Source of the DNA: an uncultured Dysosmobacter sp.
Lineage (GTDB): Bacteria; Bacillota; Clostridia; Oscillospirales; Oscillospiraceae
Direction: 5' to 3'
Assembly (NCBI GenBank): GCA_934565855.1
Contig: CAKTIO010000001.1
Span: 186,001-250,000 of the forward strand
DNA length: 64,000 bases
Below the pieces are notes generated by a model that saw only the letters and a list, made by a program, of their open reading frames with translations, ran no database searches and was not told the origin of the DNA. Positions 19,034-28,020 of this stretch are shown piece by piece (position 1 is the stretch's first letter; each line of letters starts with the position of its first letter). The translations under genes were made by a program, and so were the position numbers.

Positions 19034-19480
19034 CTGTTTTTCAATATTTTTTTCATGCAGAGCAAGCCGCAGGAGCAGAAGCAATGCCAGCCATCCGCAG
19101 GACACTGCCGCCATCGCTCCATCCGACCTGCTGGCGGTGTCCGAGAACACCCGAACCAGTCCCTGCAGCGGCATTCCGACAGGCACCAGCCAAAAAATCG
19201 CCACTGCCACCAACGGCGTTTTCGCAGCTGTTGTTATCATCGTCACCACTGTCAGTGCCGTCAGGACCATCATGAATTTCGTCAGTGGAGATACCCTCTC
19301 CGGATATCCGGCATCCAGATGGATCATCAGCACCCACATCACCAGGTACAGTATGCCGGTCAGAACCGATACCGCCAGCGGTACACCAGTGTCCGGTGCC
19401 GTCCGGTATGCCAGCAGCGCGGCTGTCAGCCAAAATGTGAACCGCCAGCTCCGGTTATTCCATATTTCCCTCAGTGTCAT
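19019..19480 (-). CDS. small multi-spanning membrane protein
   Basis: 153 aa with about five hydrophobic segments and short loops; I do not recognise the family. Starts MTLREIWNNRSWRFTFWLT after AAGGAG. Resembles in layout the DUF6063/YhhN-like small integral proteins but no diagnostic motif is seen. Transcribed toward the S10 promoter and ended by the hairpin at 19004-19033. Confidence 0.65.
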   Translation of the reverse strand: MTLREIWNNRSWRFTFWLTAALLAYRTAPDTGVPLAVSVLTGILYLVMWVLMIHLDAGYPERVSPLTKFMMVLTALTVVTMITTAAKTPLVAVAIFWLVPVGMPLQGLVRVFSDTASRSDGAMAAVSCGWLALLLLLRLALHEKNIEKQRKPS

Positions 19481-19535
19481 AAAGCTCCTTCCGCCTATTG
19501 AACATCCCAGCATTCAGCCGTGTGCTTTTGCAGCT

Positions 19536-19570
19536 TTAAAAACGGAGCGGCAGAAAACCGCCGCCCCGTT
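19536..19570 (-). terminator. proS terminator
   Basis: GC-rich stem (AACGGGGCGGCGG with CTGCCGCTCCGTT, two mismatches) and a T-tract on the minus strand, between proS and the membrane-protein gene. A second, AT-only inverted repeat ATACATT/AATGTAT lies between it and proS near 19595-19616. Confidence 0.75.
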
Positions 19571-19633
19571 TCCATAATCCGCCCGGGCGTCTCTATACAT
19601 TTATATTATAATGTATCTGCCTGCAAGCTGTTA

Positions 19634-21073
19634 TCAATAAGCAACGCCCCAGTAAATATCCGTGCTGCACTTCTTTCCGCAAACCGGGCAGACACCCTCC
19701 TCACCGCTCTGAACCAGCGGCATACAGCGGGAGCTGACACCAGCGCGCTCTTTCATTGCCATCTCGCACTCCAGGCTTCCGCACCATTTGGACCGCAGGA
19801 ATCCGCCTTTGCCTTCCACGATCGCCTTCGCCTCTTCCGGAGATTTGATGTCAAAGGTGTTTTCCTCCCGGTTCTTCAGAGCCATCGCATACATATTGTC
19901 ATGGATCTCATTCAGCAGGCGCTTCACCGTCTCCTCCAGCTCTGCCAGAGGAACAAAGGTCTTCTCGCCAGTGTCCCGGCGAGCAATCACGCACTGCTGC
20001 TTTTCCATGTCCTTGGGACCGATCTCCACCCGCAGGGGAACACCCTTCATTTCATACTCCGCAAACTTCCAGCCGGGAGAGTTGTCCGAATCATCCATCT
20101 TGGTGCGGATACCCGCCGCAGTCAGACGGTCCCGCAGCCCTGCCGCGGCGTCCAGAACGCCATCTTTGTGCATGGCAACAGGAATGACCACCGCCTGCAC
20201 CGGAGCGATCCGTGGAGGCAGCACCAGACCGTTGTCATCGCCGTGGGTCATGATAATGCCGCCGATCATCCGGGTAGAAACACCCCAGGAGGTCTGGAAA
20301 GGATGGTGCAGCTGGTTGTCCTTGCCGGTGAAGGTCACATCAAACGCTCTGGCAAAGCCATCGCCGAAGTAGTGGCTGGTTCCCGCCTGCAGCGCCTTAT
20401 GGTCGTGCATCATGCACTCCAGCGTATAGGTCTCCTCCGCGCCCTTGAACTTTTCCTTCTCCGTCTTGCGTCCACGGATCACCGGCATTGCCAACACATT
20501 TTCAAACACATCGGCATAGATCTCCAGCATCCGCATGGTCTCTTCCCGGGCTTCCTCCGCCGTGGCGTGCATGGTGTGACCCTCCTGCCACAGGAACTCC
20601 CGGTGGCGCAGGAAGGGACGGGAGGTCTTCTCCCACCGCAGAACAGAGCACCACTGGTTATACAGCTTCGGCAGATCGCGCCAGGAGTGAATGATGTTGG
20701 CATAATGCTCGCAGAACAGCGTCTCCGAGGTGGGACGGACACACAGGCGGTCTTCCAGCTTTTCGTTTCCGCCCATCGTCACCCAGGCGCACTCGGGGGC
20801 AAAGCCCTCCACATGGTCCTTTTCCTTCTGCAGCAGAGACTCCGGAATCAGTACCGGCAGGTACACATTTTCATGTCCCGTTGCCTTGAAACGGCTGTCC
20901 ATCTCGTGCTGGATATTCTCCCACAGGGCATAGCCATAAGGGCGGTAGATAAACATACCCTTTACAGAGGTATAGTCAATCAGCTCCGCCTTTTTGCAAA
21001 CATCGGTATACCACTGGGCAAAATCTACGTCCCGCGCGGTGATCGCGTCAACTTGTCTTTTATCCTGAGCCAT
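19634..21073 (-). CDS. proS: prolyl-tRNA synthetase, archaeal/eukaryotic-like type
   Basis: 479 aa, charges tRNA-Pro. It is the short form without the editing INS domain: class II core with RPTSETLFCEHYANII (motif 2 region) and HREFLWQEGHTMHAT, anticodon-binding domain in the middle, and the zinc-like C-terminal domain ending IYWGVAY. Cys pairs SLECE and CPVCGKKC are visible. This type is common in Clostridia. Monocistronic with a strong promoter and terminator. Confidence 0.97.
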   Translation of the reverse strand: MAQDKRQVDAITARDVDFAQWYTDVCKKAELIDYTSVKGMFIYRPYGYALWENIQHEMDSRFKATGHENVYLPVLIPESLLQKEKDHVEGFAPECAWVTMGGNEKLEDRLCVRPTSETLFCEHYANIIHSWRDLPKLYNQWCSVLRWEKTSRPFLRHREFLWQEGHTMHATAEEAREETMRMLEIYADVFENVLAMPVIRGRKTEKEKFKGAEETYTLECMMHDHKALQAGTSHYFGDGFARAFDVTFTGKDNQLHHPFQTSWGVSTRMIGGIIMTHGDDNGLVLPPRIAPVQAVVIPVAMHKDGVLDAAAGLRDRLTAAGIRTKMDDSDNSPGWKFAEYEMKGVPLRVEIGPKDMEKQQCVIARRDTGEKTFVPLAELEETVKRLLNEIHDNMYAMALKNREENTFDIKSPEEAKAIVEGKGGFLRSKWCGSLECEMAMKERAGVSSRCMPLVQSGEEGVCPVCGKKCSTDIYWGVAY

Positions 21074-21151
21074 GCTTTTCCATTCCTTTATTCTTTATTA
21101 TAATTTACGCTGCGTTTTCAGAACACAGCCCGCAAAGTATCTCAGTGTTTT

Positions 21152-21180
21152 ATTGTACCCAGTCCTTACGGAAATGTCAA
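21152..21180 (-). promoter_or_regulatory. proS promoter
   Basis: Minus-strand TTGACA (21175-21180) and TACAAT (21152-21157), 17-bp spacer. The leader to proS is about 70 nt, too short for a T-box. Confidence 0.8.
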
Positions 21181-21182
21181 TG

Positions 21183-21704
21183 TTAATCCGCCTTCAGCAG
21201 ACCGTACAGCCGGCAATCCAACACTCTGCCCCGTTTATATGCCGCCCGGCGCAGTATTCCCTCCAGCTGAAAGCCGTTCTTTTCCAGCACCCGGGTGGAA
21301 GCCTCATTGCCCTCGAACACCGTGGCATAGATCCGTTCCAGCTCCAGTCCGGCAAACGCTTCCCGGCAAATGACTTTTACCGCTGCCGTTGCAATTCCCT
21401 GTCCCCAATATTTTCGTCCCAGCCAATAGCCTATCTCACCGGACCTCCGGAAGATATCACTTCCCGGTGTCACGCTGATCCCGCCCGCCGGGATCCCGTT
21501 TACCAGAATCGCACGGTTCAGCGGTTCCCGGTCCGGATGCTCCAGCACACATTTAATAAATGCTCCGGCAGCTTCTACCGTGTAGGGAAATGGAAAGGCG
21601 TCTCGCAGCTTTGCGGAAACCTCCGGATCATTTGCCGCCGCAGCAATATCCACTGCAAAGTCCATATCCCACTCCCGCAGCTCCAACCGAACGCGCTCAT
21701 CCAT
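21183..21704 (-). CDS. GNAT N-acetyltransferase, RimJ-like
   Basis: 173 aa. Acetyl-CoA-binding signature IGYWLGRKYWGQGIATAAVK in the middle, then NEASTRVLEKNGFQLEGILR, typical of the RimJ/RimL group that acetylates protein N-termini or small molecules. Substrate unknown. ATG at 21704 follows AGGAGG and overlaps the asparaginase gene by 8 bp, so the two are coupled. Confidence 0.88.
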   Translation of the reverse strand: MDERVRLELREWDMDFAVDIAAAANDPEVSAKLRDAFPFPYTVEAAGAFIKCVLEHPDREPLNRAILVNGIPAGGISVTPGSDIFRRSGEIGYWLGRKYWGQGIATAAVKVICREAFAGLELERIYATVFEGNEASTRVLEKNGFQLEGILRRAAYKRGRVLDCRLYGLLKAD

Positions 21705-22698
21705 TCCGTACCTCCTGCCAAAGCAGGTCATGCGCTACCGGTGTATAGAAAAGCTCTGCGATCCGGTCCCGGTCCTTTGTTTGCGCCAGAATCCACATCA
21801 GCTTTGCCAGCGCTGTCTCCGTGGTCATATCATATGCTTCCAGTACGCCCAGTGCTTCCTTCAGCCGGTGACCCACATGATACACCGTCAGGTCACTTCC
21901 CTCATTCTGGACCTGTGTGGTCAGCACCACCGTTTTTCCCCGCTGCATCCAACCACGCACGCTCTCATAAAAGCCGCCGGCTTCCGGCAAACCACCCACG
22001 CCAAAGCTCTCAATGACCAGCGCGTCATTTCTCTCCAGTTGGAAATCCAAAAGCTCCCGGTCCGCCCCGGGGATCAGCTTCAAAAGCCCGACCCTTGTAT
22101 TCAACGCATCGTAAAACCGCGGTGCTTTTCCACACGCCTGCCGGATATACGGCAGCAAGACACCGTCCCGCAGCACGCCCAATGGCGGATAGTTGATAGA
22201 GGAAAACGCCTGAAAGCTTTTCGACCGGGTCTTCTGCGCCCGGGTCCCTAAAAGCACCTGCCCGTTGAATACGATCATCACGCCAGGGAAATCCGTAGCC
22301 GCCACGCGGAAGGCATCCTCCAGATTGATCTTGGAATCCGTAGAATCAAAGCCAATGGGCTTCTGCGCGCCGGTCAGCACCACCGGCTTCGGGCTTTCCT
22401 GAATCAGGTAGGACAGTCCCGCCGCCGTATATGCCATCGTATCCGTTCCGTGGGTGATCACAAAGCCGTCATAATCCGCGTAGTTCCGGCGGATGCACTC
22501 CGCCATGCGCACCCAATGCCGGGGTGTCATATTGGTGCTGTCCAAATTCAGCAGCTGAATGCAGTCCGTCTGGCAGATGGATGCCACCGCCGGGATCTGC
22601 TCCAGCAGCTGCTGCGAGGTCAGCTCCGGTGCCAAGCCGTCTCCTGTTGCCTCCGAGGCGATGGTGCCGCCTGTGCCAATCAGTAAAATCCTCTTCAT
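21697..22698 (-). CDS. ansA: L-asparaginase, type I
   Basis: 333 aa, hydrolyses asparagine to aspartate and ammonia. Catalytic Thr motifs: GTGGTIAS at the N-terminus and the second, THGTDTMAYTA, near residue 90. No signal peptide, so cytoplasmic type I. The frame is open for 124 codons upstream through the neighbouring gene, but MKRILLIGTGG at 22698 is the family start. Middle gene of a compact minus-strand run. Confidence 0.95.
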   Translation of the reverse strand: MKRILLIGTGGTIASEATGDGLAPELTSQQLLEQIPAVASICQTDCIQLLNLDSTNMTPRHWVRMAECIRRNYADYDGFVITHGTDTMAYTAAGLSYLIQESPKPVVLTGAQKPIGFDSTDSKINLEDAFRVAATDFPGVMIVFNGQVLLGTRAQKTRSKSFQAFSSINYPPLGVLRDGVLLPYIRQACGKAPRFYDALNTRVGLLKLIPGADRELLDFQLERNDALVIESFGVGGLPEAGGFYESVRGWMQRGKTVVLTTQVQNEGSDLTVYHVGHRLKEALGVLEAYDMTTETALAKLMWILAQTKDRDRIAELFYTPVAHDLLWQEVRNG

Positions 22699-22712
22699 GC
22701 CCGTCTGCCCTC

Positions 22713-23810
22713 TTATCCGATATCCCGGCGGTCCAACGCCGCCAGTCCAAAGCACACTGCCTGTGTCACGGCCTCCCGTTCTTCCTGCGTCTCTGCCTTT
22801 TCCCAGCGTCCCCGCATGGAACGGAGAAACATCCCCCGGAGGGTGTCCTCCTCCGCCCTTGCCCAAAGCGTCTCTGCCACCCGGGTGTGGTCCTGCAATT
22901 CCAGGCTGTAAAACCGGTCCGCCAATCTCTGGTGAAGTGCTTCCAGGTCGATTCGCTCCTCGCCTGTTTCCCCTGTCAGCAGGATCCGGTAAAGGTCTCC
23001 CGCTGTCTGCTCCGGCAGGGTCTGGCAGATCCTCTGAAACGGGTCCGCTCCTGTCACATCCACTCTGCATATCTCATACCGGTGCCACGCAAAGGGGACA
23101 AATTTCATCCGAACCGTTCCATCATCCTCCAGGCAGCCCTCATAAAAGCCCTTCTCGCCCAGCTCGTCAAAGCCACGCCCCTCCAGGCAGCCCGACCAGG
23201 TGCACCAGGTCCGCCCCACCTGAAACGGCTCCACCCGCTTGTGGATATGTCCCAGTGCCAGATAGTGCAGTCCGCTGCGCTCCACCTCTTCCCGGCGGAT
23301 CGGATTATATGCAGACTCCTCCGTGCCAAATTCTCCGTGCAGCACCATCAAATGCCGGCTGCCATCCGCTGGGGCGGTAAATCCGGTCAGCAATCCCTCC
23401 GTCTGCTCCGGGGCGGTAAACGCCGCGCCATGCACCGTTACCCCCCATTCCGGCAGTGCCACACTTTCCACCGTTTTCTTCCGAAACAGATGGACATTCT
23501 CCGACCAGGTCAGTCTGGCATAGGGGGAGTGGTCACCGTACCAGTCGTGGTTTCCCGGCGCGATAAAAACCTGCGCTGACATCTGTGTCAGGGCGTCCCG
23601 CAGCATTTCCGCAGTCTCCCGGTATCCGCTGTCACTGTCGAACAGGTCCCCCGCCAGCAGCACCAATCCGATTCCATGCTCATTAGCGTAGTTTGCCAGC
23701 CGTTGCGGCAGTTCCCGGCTCTCCCTGCGGCGTGCCGCCGCCTGCCGGGGCGGCAGAGACGCAAAGGCACTGTCCATATGAAAATCCGCCGCATGAATGA
23801 ATTTGAGCAT
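22713..23810 (-). CDS. SbcD/YhaO-like DNA repair metallophosphoesterase
   Basis: 365 aa. Calcineurin-like motifs in order: HAADFHMD, GDLFDS, GNHDW, HGEFG and GHIHKR, giving a complete two-metal site. This is the SbcD/Mre11-type exonuclease fold of the YhaO group. The usual SbcC-like ATPase partner is not next to it, so function as a nuclease is inferred only. Confidence 0.88.
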   Translation of the reverse strand: MLKFIHAADFHMDSAFASLPPRQAAARRRESRELPQRLANYANEHGIGLVLLAGDLFDSDSGYRETAEMLRDALTQMSAQVFIAPGNHDWYGDHSPYARLTWSENVHLFRKKTVESVALPEWGVTVHGAAFTAPEQTEGLLTGFTAPADGSRHLMVLHGEFGTEESAYNPIRREEVERSGLHYLALGHIHKRVEPFQVGRTWCTWSGCLEGRGFDELGEKGFYEGCLEDDGTVRMKFVPFAWHRYEICRVDVTGADPFQRICQTLPEQTAGDLYRILLTGETGEERIDLEALHQRLADRFYSLELQDHTRVAETLWARAEEDTLRGMFLRSMRGRWEKAETQEEREAVTQAVCFGLAALDRRDIG

Positions 23811-23828
23811 CTGATATCCCTTCTTCTG

Positions 23829-24311
23829 TCATTCCTGTTCTTCCGGGCGCCAGCCCTTACAAACATCCACCCATGTTCCACCCGAGAAGCGCTCCAGCTC
23901 CTCCATGCTCATTTCAATAGCACTGTTGCTGCTGCCCGCTGCAGGATATACCGTCTGAAACCGCCGCAGAGATTCATCCAGATAGACCTCCACCGTCTCC
24001 GGCACCGCAAAGGGACACACGCCGCCCACAGCGTGTCCGATCAGCTCCGCCGCCTCATCATGGGTCAGCATCTTTGCCTTCCCGCCGAAGCGCTCCTTAT
24101 AGCGCCGGTTATCCACTCTGGTATCTCCTGCGCAAACCACCAGCAGCACCCGTTCTCCCAGCTTGAAGCTCAGCGTTTTTGCGATCCGTGCGCCCTCAAC
24201 CCCCAGTGCCTGTGCCGCCAGCTCTACCGTGGCGGAGGACACCGGAAATTCCAGGATTCGGTCCTCCATTCCGAACTGGCGGAAATACGCTCTTACTTTC
24301 TCAATGGACAT
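23829..24311 (-). CDS. YbaK/EbsC-type aminoacyl-tRNA deacylase
   Basis: 160 aa. YbaK/ProX fold with the conserved RIAKTLSF, VCAGDTRVD and GHAVGGVCPF segments. Likely clears mischarged tRNA-Pro (Cys- or Ala-tRNA) by homology. ATG at 24311 follows AAGGAG; the frame is open upstream into the YmdB-like gene, but that part is a shadow. Confidence 0.9.
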   Translation of the reverse strand: MSIEKVRAYFRQFGMEDRILEFPVSSATVELAAQALGVEGARIAKTLSFKLGERVLLVVCAGDTRVDNRRYKERFGGKAKMLTHDEAAELIGHAVGGVCPFAVPETVEVYLDESLRRFQTVYPAAGSSNSAIEMSMEELERFSGGTWVDVCKGWRPEEQE

Positions 24312-24333
24312 GGTTTTATTCTCTCCTTCCGCT

Positions 24334-25107
24334 TCAGCGCACATCGATCCGCTGAACGTCTGTGCAAAGTCCCGTCTGGTCCTCCAGCGTAAAAATTGCT
24401 CCCTGCATCTTGCAGGGTCCGTCCGCCGTCCGGTACCGTCCCGGCAGTCCGCCCAGGAAATTTTCAATGGACTGCTCCGGTCGAATGCCCAGCACAGATT
24501 CCACCGCTCCGGTCATCCCAAGGTCTGTGATATAGCCTGTCCCCCTGGGATAGACCCGCTCGTCTGCCGTTGGCACATGGGTGTGCGTCCCCCATACGGC
24601 GGATACCCTGCCGTCCAGATAATATCCCATTGCCAGCTTCTCGCTGGTCGCCTCCGCATGAAAATCCACAAGAGTAAACGTCGCCTTGGTTTTTTTCAGG
24701 ATCCGGTCCATAGTGGTAAAGGGATTTTCCGCATTGAAGCTCAAATCACAGCGTCCGATCAGATTCACCACGCAGACAGAAACCGCCCCCAGATCATACA
24801 CCGCGTACCCCTGTCCAGGTGCGCGCCCCGTGTAGTTCGCAGGGCGCAGCATGTAGGATGCGTCCTCCAGAAAATCCGCGATCTGCATCCGCCCAAACGT
24901 GTGGTTTCCCAGCGTGATCGCATCCGCCCCGGCGTCATAGATCCGCATCGCCTGCTCCGGCGTTACCCCGACCCCGCTGACATTTTCTCCGTTGACCACA
25001 GTAAAAGATATCTGGTTTGCCCGCTGTACTGTCCGCAGATTCCGCTCCAGATGCACCAGTCCGTTTTCTCCCACAACATCCCCTACTGCCAAAACTCGAA
25101 ACTCCAT
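24334..25107 (-). CDS. YmdB-like cyclic-nucleotide phosphodiesterase
   Basis: 257 aa, TIGR00282 metallophosphoesterase family. Motifs: VGDVVGENG, NGENVSGG-type VNGENVSG, TLGNHTFG, DFHAEATSEK and WGTHTHVPTAD. The Bacillus relative YmdB cleaves cyclic nucleotides and affects biofilm and sporulation genes. ATG at 25107 follows GGAGGG. First gene of the run that ends with the acetyltransferase. Confidence 0.93.
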   Translation of the reverse strand: MEFRVLAVGDVVGENGLVHLERNLRTVQRANQISFTVVNGENVSGVGVTPEQAMRIYDAGADAITLGNHTFGRMQIADFLEDASYMLRPANYTGRAPGQGYAVYDLGAVSVCVVNLIGRCDLSFNAENPFTTMDRILKKTKATFTLVDFHAEATSEKLAMGYYLDGRVSAVWGTHTHVPTADERVYPRGTGYITDLGMTGAVESVLGIRPEQSIENFLGGLPGRYRTADGPCKMQGAIFTLEDQTGLCTDVQRIDVR

Positions 25108-25283
25108 AATCCCTCCTGCGCGTGTTCTTGCATTCATTTCTTACCAGTATACCAAACTCTGCCTGAAATGAAAACCACTTTCCCGTGTTTTCCTGTTTCT
25201 CCGTCCGTTTTTTCATAATCTGTCTACATTTCCACCGGAAAATCTGCTATGATAGGACCAACATCCTGAAAGGAGCTTCCGCC

Positions 25284-26087
25284 ATGAAGCGATCATTCAT
25301 TTTTCTGTGCGCCGCGATGGTGCTTCTCAGCGGCTGCGGTTCCCGGACCGTCTCTTCTGAAACGCCCTCTCTGACTGTCTCCGCTTCGGCAGTTTCCGTC
25401 TACGGGCGTTCCTATGTTCCCGCACAACCACTCCCCGCCAAGGTCTCCACTCCGCAGGAAGCACGCGCTGCGGAAAGCGCTCTCTGGCGCTGTGCCGAAA
25501 CGCCGGACGGTCAAGCAGCCCTGTATAGTCTGGACCACAGCGAGCAGGTTCTGATTCAGTGGAACGGGAAGCTCGCCATGTTTGAAAACTGGAGCGTTTC
25601 CGCATCGCAGGACAGCGTTCCCTGGATGGTCTGTGCGGACCTGGACCACTCCGGAGATGACGAGTCTCTCATCATCTGTGCTCCTACCGTCTCGGAAAAC
25701 GGAAACACTTTGGAGACACTTCACCTTATCCAGATGGATGAACACGATGTTTTTCTTGACCAAATGCTCCCGGAAGCCCTTTATCAGGAGCAGCTGTCCG
25801 AGCTACTGCGTGTCAAGGTCCGAGGAAACAGTGCTCAGCTGTCACTGGACAATCTTTCTCTCGCCGTTCCGGCGGGGCAAAGCCGCTACACCGGAGAAGC
25901 TTCGCTGAATGAACGCATTCAATACTCTATCGACCAGAGTGACCGTCTCCGGCTGGAGCTTGGCATAGGACTTTCCGTGAAAAAAGTCTCCACGCCGGTC
26001 ATTGGTGGTGAAATTCTATGCGACATCTCCTTTGATGCAGACACTTCTACCTACACACTGTCCAATTTTGCTTTGGGCAATACATGA
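25284..26087 (+). CDS. putative lipoprotein
   Basis: 267 aa, unrecognised. Lipobox LLSGC follows a hydrophobic signal of about 17 residues, so it is anchored outside the membrane. The rest is acidic with no Cys cluster or known motif. ATG at 25284 follows AAGGAG. An upstream in-frame extension lacks a ribosome site. Monocistronic, with a terminator right after. Confidence 0.8.
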   Translation: MKRSFIFLCAAMVLLSGCGSRTVSSETPSLTVSASAVSVYGRSYVPAQPLPAKVSTPQEARAAESALWRCAETPDGQAALYSLDHSEQVLIQWNGKLAMFENWSVSASQDSVPWMVCADLDHSGDDESLIICAPTVSENGNTLETLHLIQMDEHDVFLDQMLPEALYQEQLSELLRVKVRGNSAQLSLDNLSLAVPAGQSRYTGEASLNERIQYSIDQSDRLRLELGIGLSVKKVSTPVIGGEILCDISFDADTSTYTLSNFALGNT

Positions 26088-26101
26088 GCCATTCAACACT
26101 T

Positions 26102-26136
26102 GACCGGGTGCGGCATTGCCGCGCCCGGTCTTTTTT
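26102..26136 (+). terminator. lipoprotein terminator
   Basis: GACCGGGTGCGGC-ATT-GCCGCGCCCGGTC (one G-T pair) followed by six T. Confidence 0.92.
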
Positions 26137-26153
26137 CTATCAAAGCAGAAAGC

Positions 26154-26192
26154 AAAAATCTCATGGCTTTTTACAAGCCATGAGATTTTTGC
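26154..26192. terminator. bidirectional hairpin
   Basis: Near-perfect inverted repeat based on AAAAATCTCATGGC and its complement, with A- and T-runs on both sides. It ends the degraded minus-strand gene that follows. Confidence 0.75.
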
Positions 26193-26640
26193 CTTGTATC
26201 AGTCCTCCGAATCCTCCAGCTTGTGGAATCTTTTCTTTATAAACCCTGCTTGTAAGTGTGAGCAGGAGCATACACTCGGCCTTTGTCAGAGCAAATGTGA
26301 AAATAAACGTGCCGATAGAACCCATCAAACGGTGATCGTTCCAATAGGAAGCTGCCAGCCAAAAGACCACCACCATAAGGGAAGCAGTTGTGCTGACAGC
26401 CAGATTTGTTTTAAATCTCCGGCTTCAGTCTTCTGTCCCAGACGCCCTCCTTCAGGCAGCCGATCAGGATACAGCCCGCCAGGCTCATGAAAACATCAGC
26501 TCCCCAACGATATTTTTTAAGCCCCCAGTATCCAATGCACATTGAATAAGAATCGCAGCAAGCAGTCCCCAGAAAGCAAACCAGCGCAAGCGTTTGCAGT
26601 TTGAAAAGGAAGAACAGTGCGCGCGTGCGTTCCGGCTGAT
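26161..26640 (-). pseudogene. degraded small membrane protein
   Basis: Hydrophobic coding signal in two different minus-strand frames: one from about 26640 to 26411 (ACCDSYSMCIGYWGLKKYRW and a membrane helix) and one from 26376 to 26161 (VVVFWLAASYWNDHRL plus two helices). The second frame runs into the terminator hairpin. One frameshift plus loss of the true start would explain this. Family not recognised. It could also be two unrelated spurious frames. Confidence 0.35.
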
Positions 26641-26678
26641 AAAATAAATCGGAGCAAGCGATATATAGCTTGCTCCGA
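26641..26678 (-). terminator. terminator of the tRNA-Leu cluster
   Basis: TCGGAGCAAGC and GCTTGCTCCGA arms and a TTTATTTT tract on the minus strand, directly after the last tRNA-Leu. Confidence 0.85.
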
Positions 26679-26680
26679 CG

Positions 26681-26768
26681 TGGTGCGCGAGGCGGGACTT
26701 GAACCCGCACGTCCGTAATGGACACTAGAACCTGAATCTAGCGAGTCTGCCAATTCCACCACTCGCGC
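26681..26768 (-). tRNA. tRNA-Leu(CAG), copy 2
   Basis: 88 nt including encoded CCA. Acceptor GCGCGAG pairs with CTCGCGC. Anticodon loop TTCAGGT gives CAG. The long variable arm and GGTTCAAGTCC T-loop are typical of a class II leucine tRNA. Confidence 0.95.
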
Positions 26769-26783
26769 ATATTTATGAAGTTG

Positions 26784-26832
26784 AATATTCAAAATAGCTC
26801 CTCCTCACTGAAGAGGAGCTATTTTGAATATT
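26784..26832. repeat. 20-bp-arm palindrome between two tRNA-Leu genes
   Basis: Arms 26784-26803 and 26813-26832 are perfect complements around a 9-nt loop. The core AGCTCCTC/GAGGAGCT followed by ATTTTG can act as a terminator or as a tRNA processing stop. Confidence 0.75.
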
Positions 26833-26919
26833 GGTGCGCGAGGCGGGACTTGAACCCGCACGTCCGTAATGGACACTAGAACCTGAATCTAGCGAGTCTG
26901 CCAATTCCACCACTCGCGC
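26832..26919 (-). tRNA. tRNA-Leu(CAG), copy 1
   Basis: Same 88-nt sequence as the copy at 26681-26768, CCA included. The two genes are identical and separated by the palindrome. Confidence 0.95.
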
Positions 26920-26947
26920 GCATTTATGAAGTTTGGGAACAAAAGGG

Positions 26948-27034
26948 TGGTGCGGCTGACGGGATTTGAACCCACACGTCGATTCGGACACCAGCACCTC
27001 AAGCTGGCCTGTCTACCAGTTCCAGCACAGCCGC
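26948..27034 (-). tRNA. tRNA-Leu(GAG)
   Basis: 87 nt with CCA. Acceptor GCGGCTG/CAGCCGC; anticodon loop TTGAGGT gives GAG; long variable arm. First gene of the cluster behind the promoter at 27069-27097. Confidence 0.95.
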
Positions 27035-27068
27035 ATATCTGTGTTCCCCGGGGGAAGACTGCTTGATT

Positions 27069-27097
27069 ATTATAGCCAGAACTATTCGTTTTGTCAA
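27069..27097 (-). promoter_or_regulatory. promoter of the tRNA-Leu cluster
   Basis: Minus strand TTGACA (27092-27097) and TATAAT (27069-27074), both perfect, 17-bp spacer. Confidence 0.88.
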
Positions 27098-27192
27098 CCA
27101 CCAATTTCCGTTTTTTCGAGATTTTTTTCTTTGCCGCCGTGCCGGGTATCTTAAGGATATTTTTCGTCCAGAGATCCCGGCGCGGCAGTCTG

Positions 27193-27909
27193 TCAGATTT
27201 GTGACAGCACCTCGCCAATCGGTTCCGCAATCACCAGGTCCGCCGCCAGATCCCTTGCCACCGCCGTACGGTTCAGCAGCACCAGTTTCCTTCCACGGTA
27301 ATAATTGATCAGCCCCGCCGCGGGATAGACATTCAGAGATGTCCCACCAATTATCAGCATATCCGCCTCCGAAATATACTGCACTGCCCGTTCCAGCAGA
27401 TCCTGATCCAATCCCTCCTCATAAAGCACCACATCCGGCTTAACGCACCCGCCGCAGGAGCAATGAGGAACCCCCTCGGAGTGCAGCATAAAGTCCATAC
27501 CGTAAAGCCTTCCGCAGCGCTGGCAGTAATTCCGCAGCACACTGCCGTGCAGCTCCAGCACCTCCTTGCTTCCAGCCGCCTGATGCAGTCCGTCAATATT
27601 CTGTGTAATGACAGCCTTCAGCTTTCCCTGACGTTCCAGCTCCGCCAGCTTCCGGTGCGCCGCATTGGGCTTTGCATCCGGTGCCAGCAGCTTCGCCCGG
27701 TAAAACCGGAAAAACTCCTCCGGATCCCGCTCATAAAACGTGTGGCTCAGGATCGTCTCCGGCGGATAGCGCCATTGCTGGTGATACAGACCGTCCGTGC
27801 TGCGGAAATCCGGAATGCCCGATTCCGTGCTGACGCCTGCCCCGCCAAAAAAGACAATGTTATCGCTGCCATCCACCAGTTCCTTCAGTTCTCTGATCTT
27901 CTCTGTCAT
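27193..27909 (-). CDS. cobB: NAD-dependent protein deacylase, sirtuin
   Basis: 238 aa Sir2 enzyme. NAD-binding GGAGVSTESGIPDFR near residue 22, TQNIDGLHQ, the catalytic His in LELHGS, and the GGTSLNVYPAA segment. Cys pairs CQRCG and CSCGG-C form the structural zinc site. Removes acyl groups from protein lysines. ATG at 27909 sits eight bases after AGGAGG; a GTG two codons upstream is too close to it. Confidence 0.95.
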   Translation of the reverse strand: MTEKIRELKELVDGSDNIVFFGGAGVSTESGIPDFRSTDGLYHQQWRYPPETILSHTFYERDPEEFFRFYRAKLLAPDAKPNAAHRKLAELERQGKLKAVITQNIDGLHQAAGSKEVLELHGSVLRNYCQRCGRLYGMDFMLHSEGVPHCSCGGCVKPDVVLYEEGLDQDLLERAVQYISEADMLIIGGTSLNVYPAAGLINYYRGRKLVLLNRTAVARDLAADLVIAEPIGEVLSQI

Positions 27910-28020
27910 CTGCACAGCCTCCTGTCCGCCGTATTGCGTCCTGCTCTGATTTGCTTTTTTCTTCTATTTCTGCTACAGTAGCCTTAACTACTTTGATTCT
28001 CTGCCATAAGGAGCCTTGTC

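Noticed and set aside
21074..21182. T-box riboswitch before proS
   Set aside because: The leader is only about 70 nt behind a clear promoter, with no T-box sequence or terminator.
21697..23070. Asparaginase with a 124-residue N-terminal extension
   Set aside because: The extension is a Gly/Pro/Asp-rich shadow of the phosphoesterase gene; the normal start at 22698 has the family sequence.
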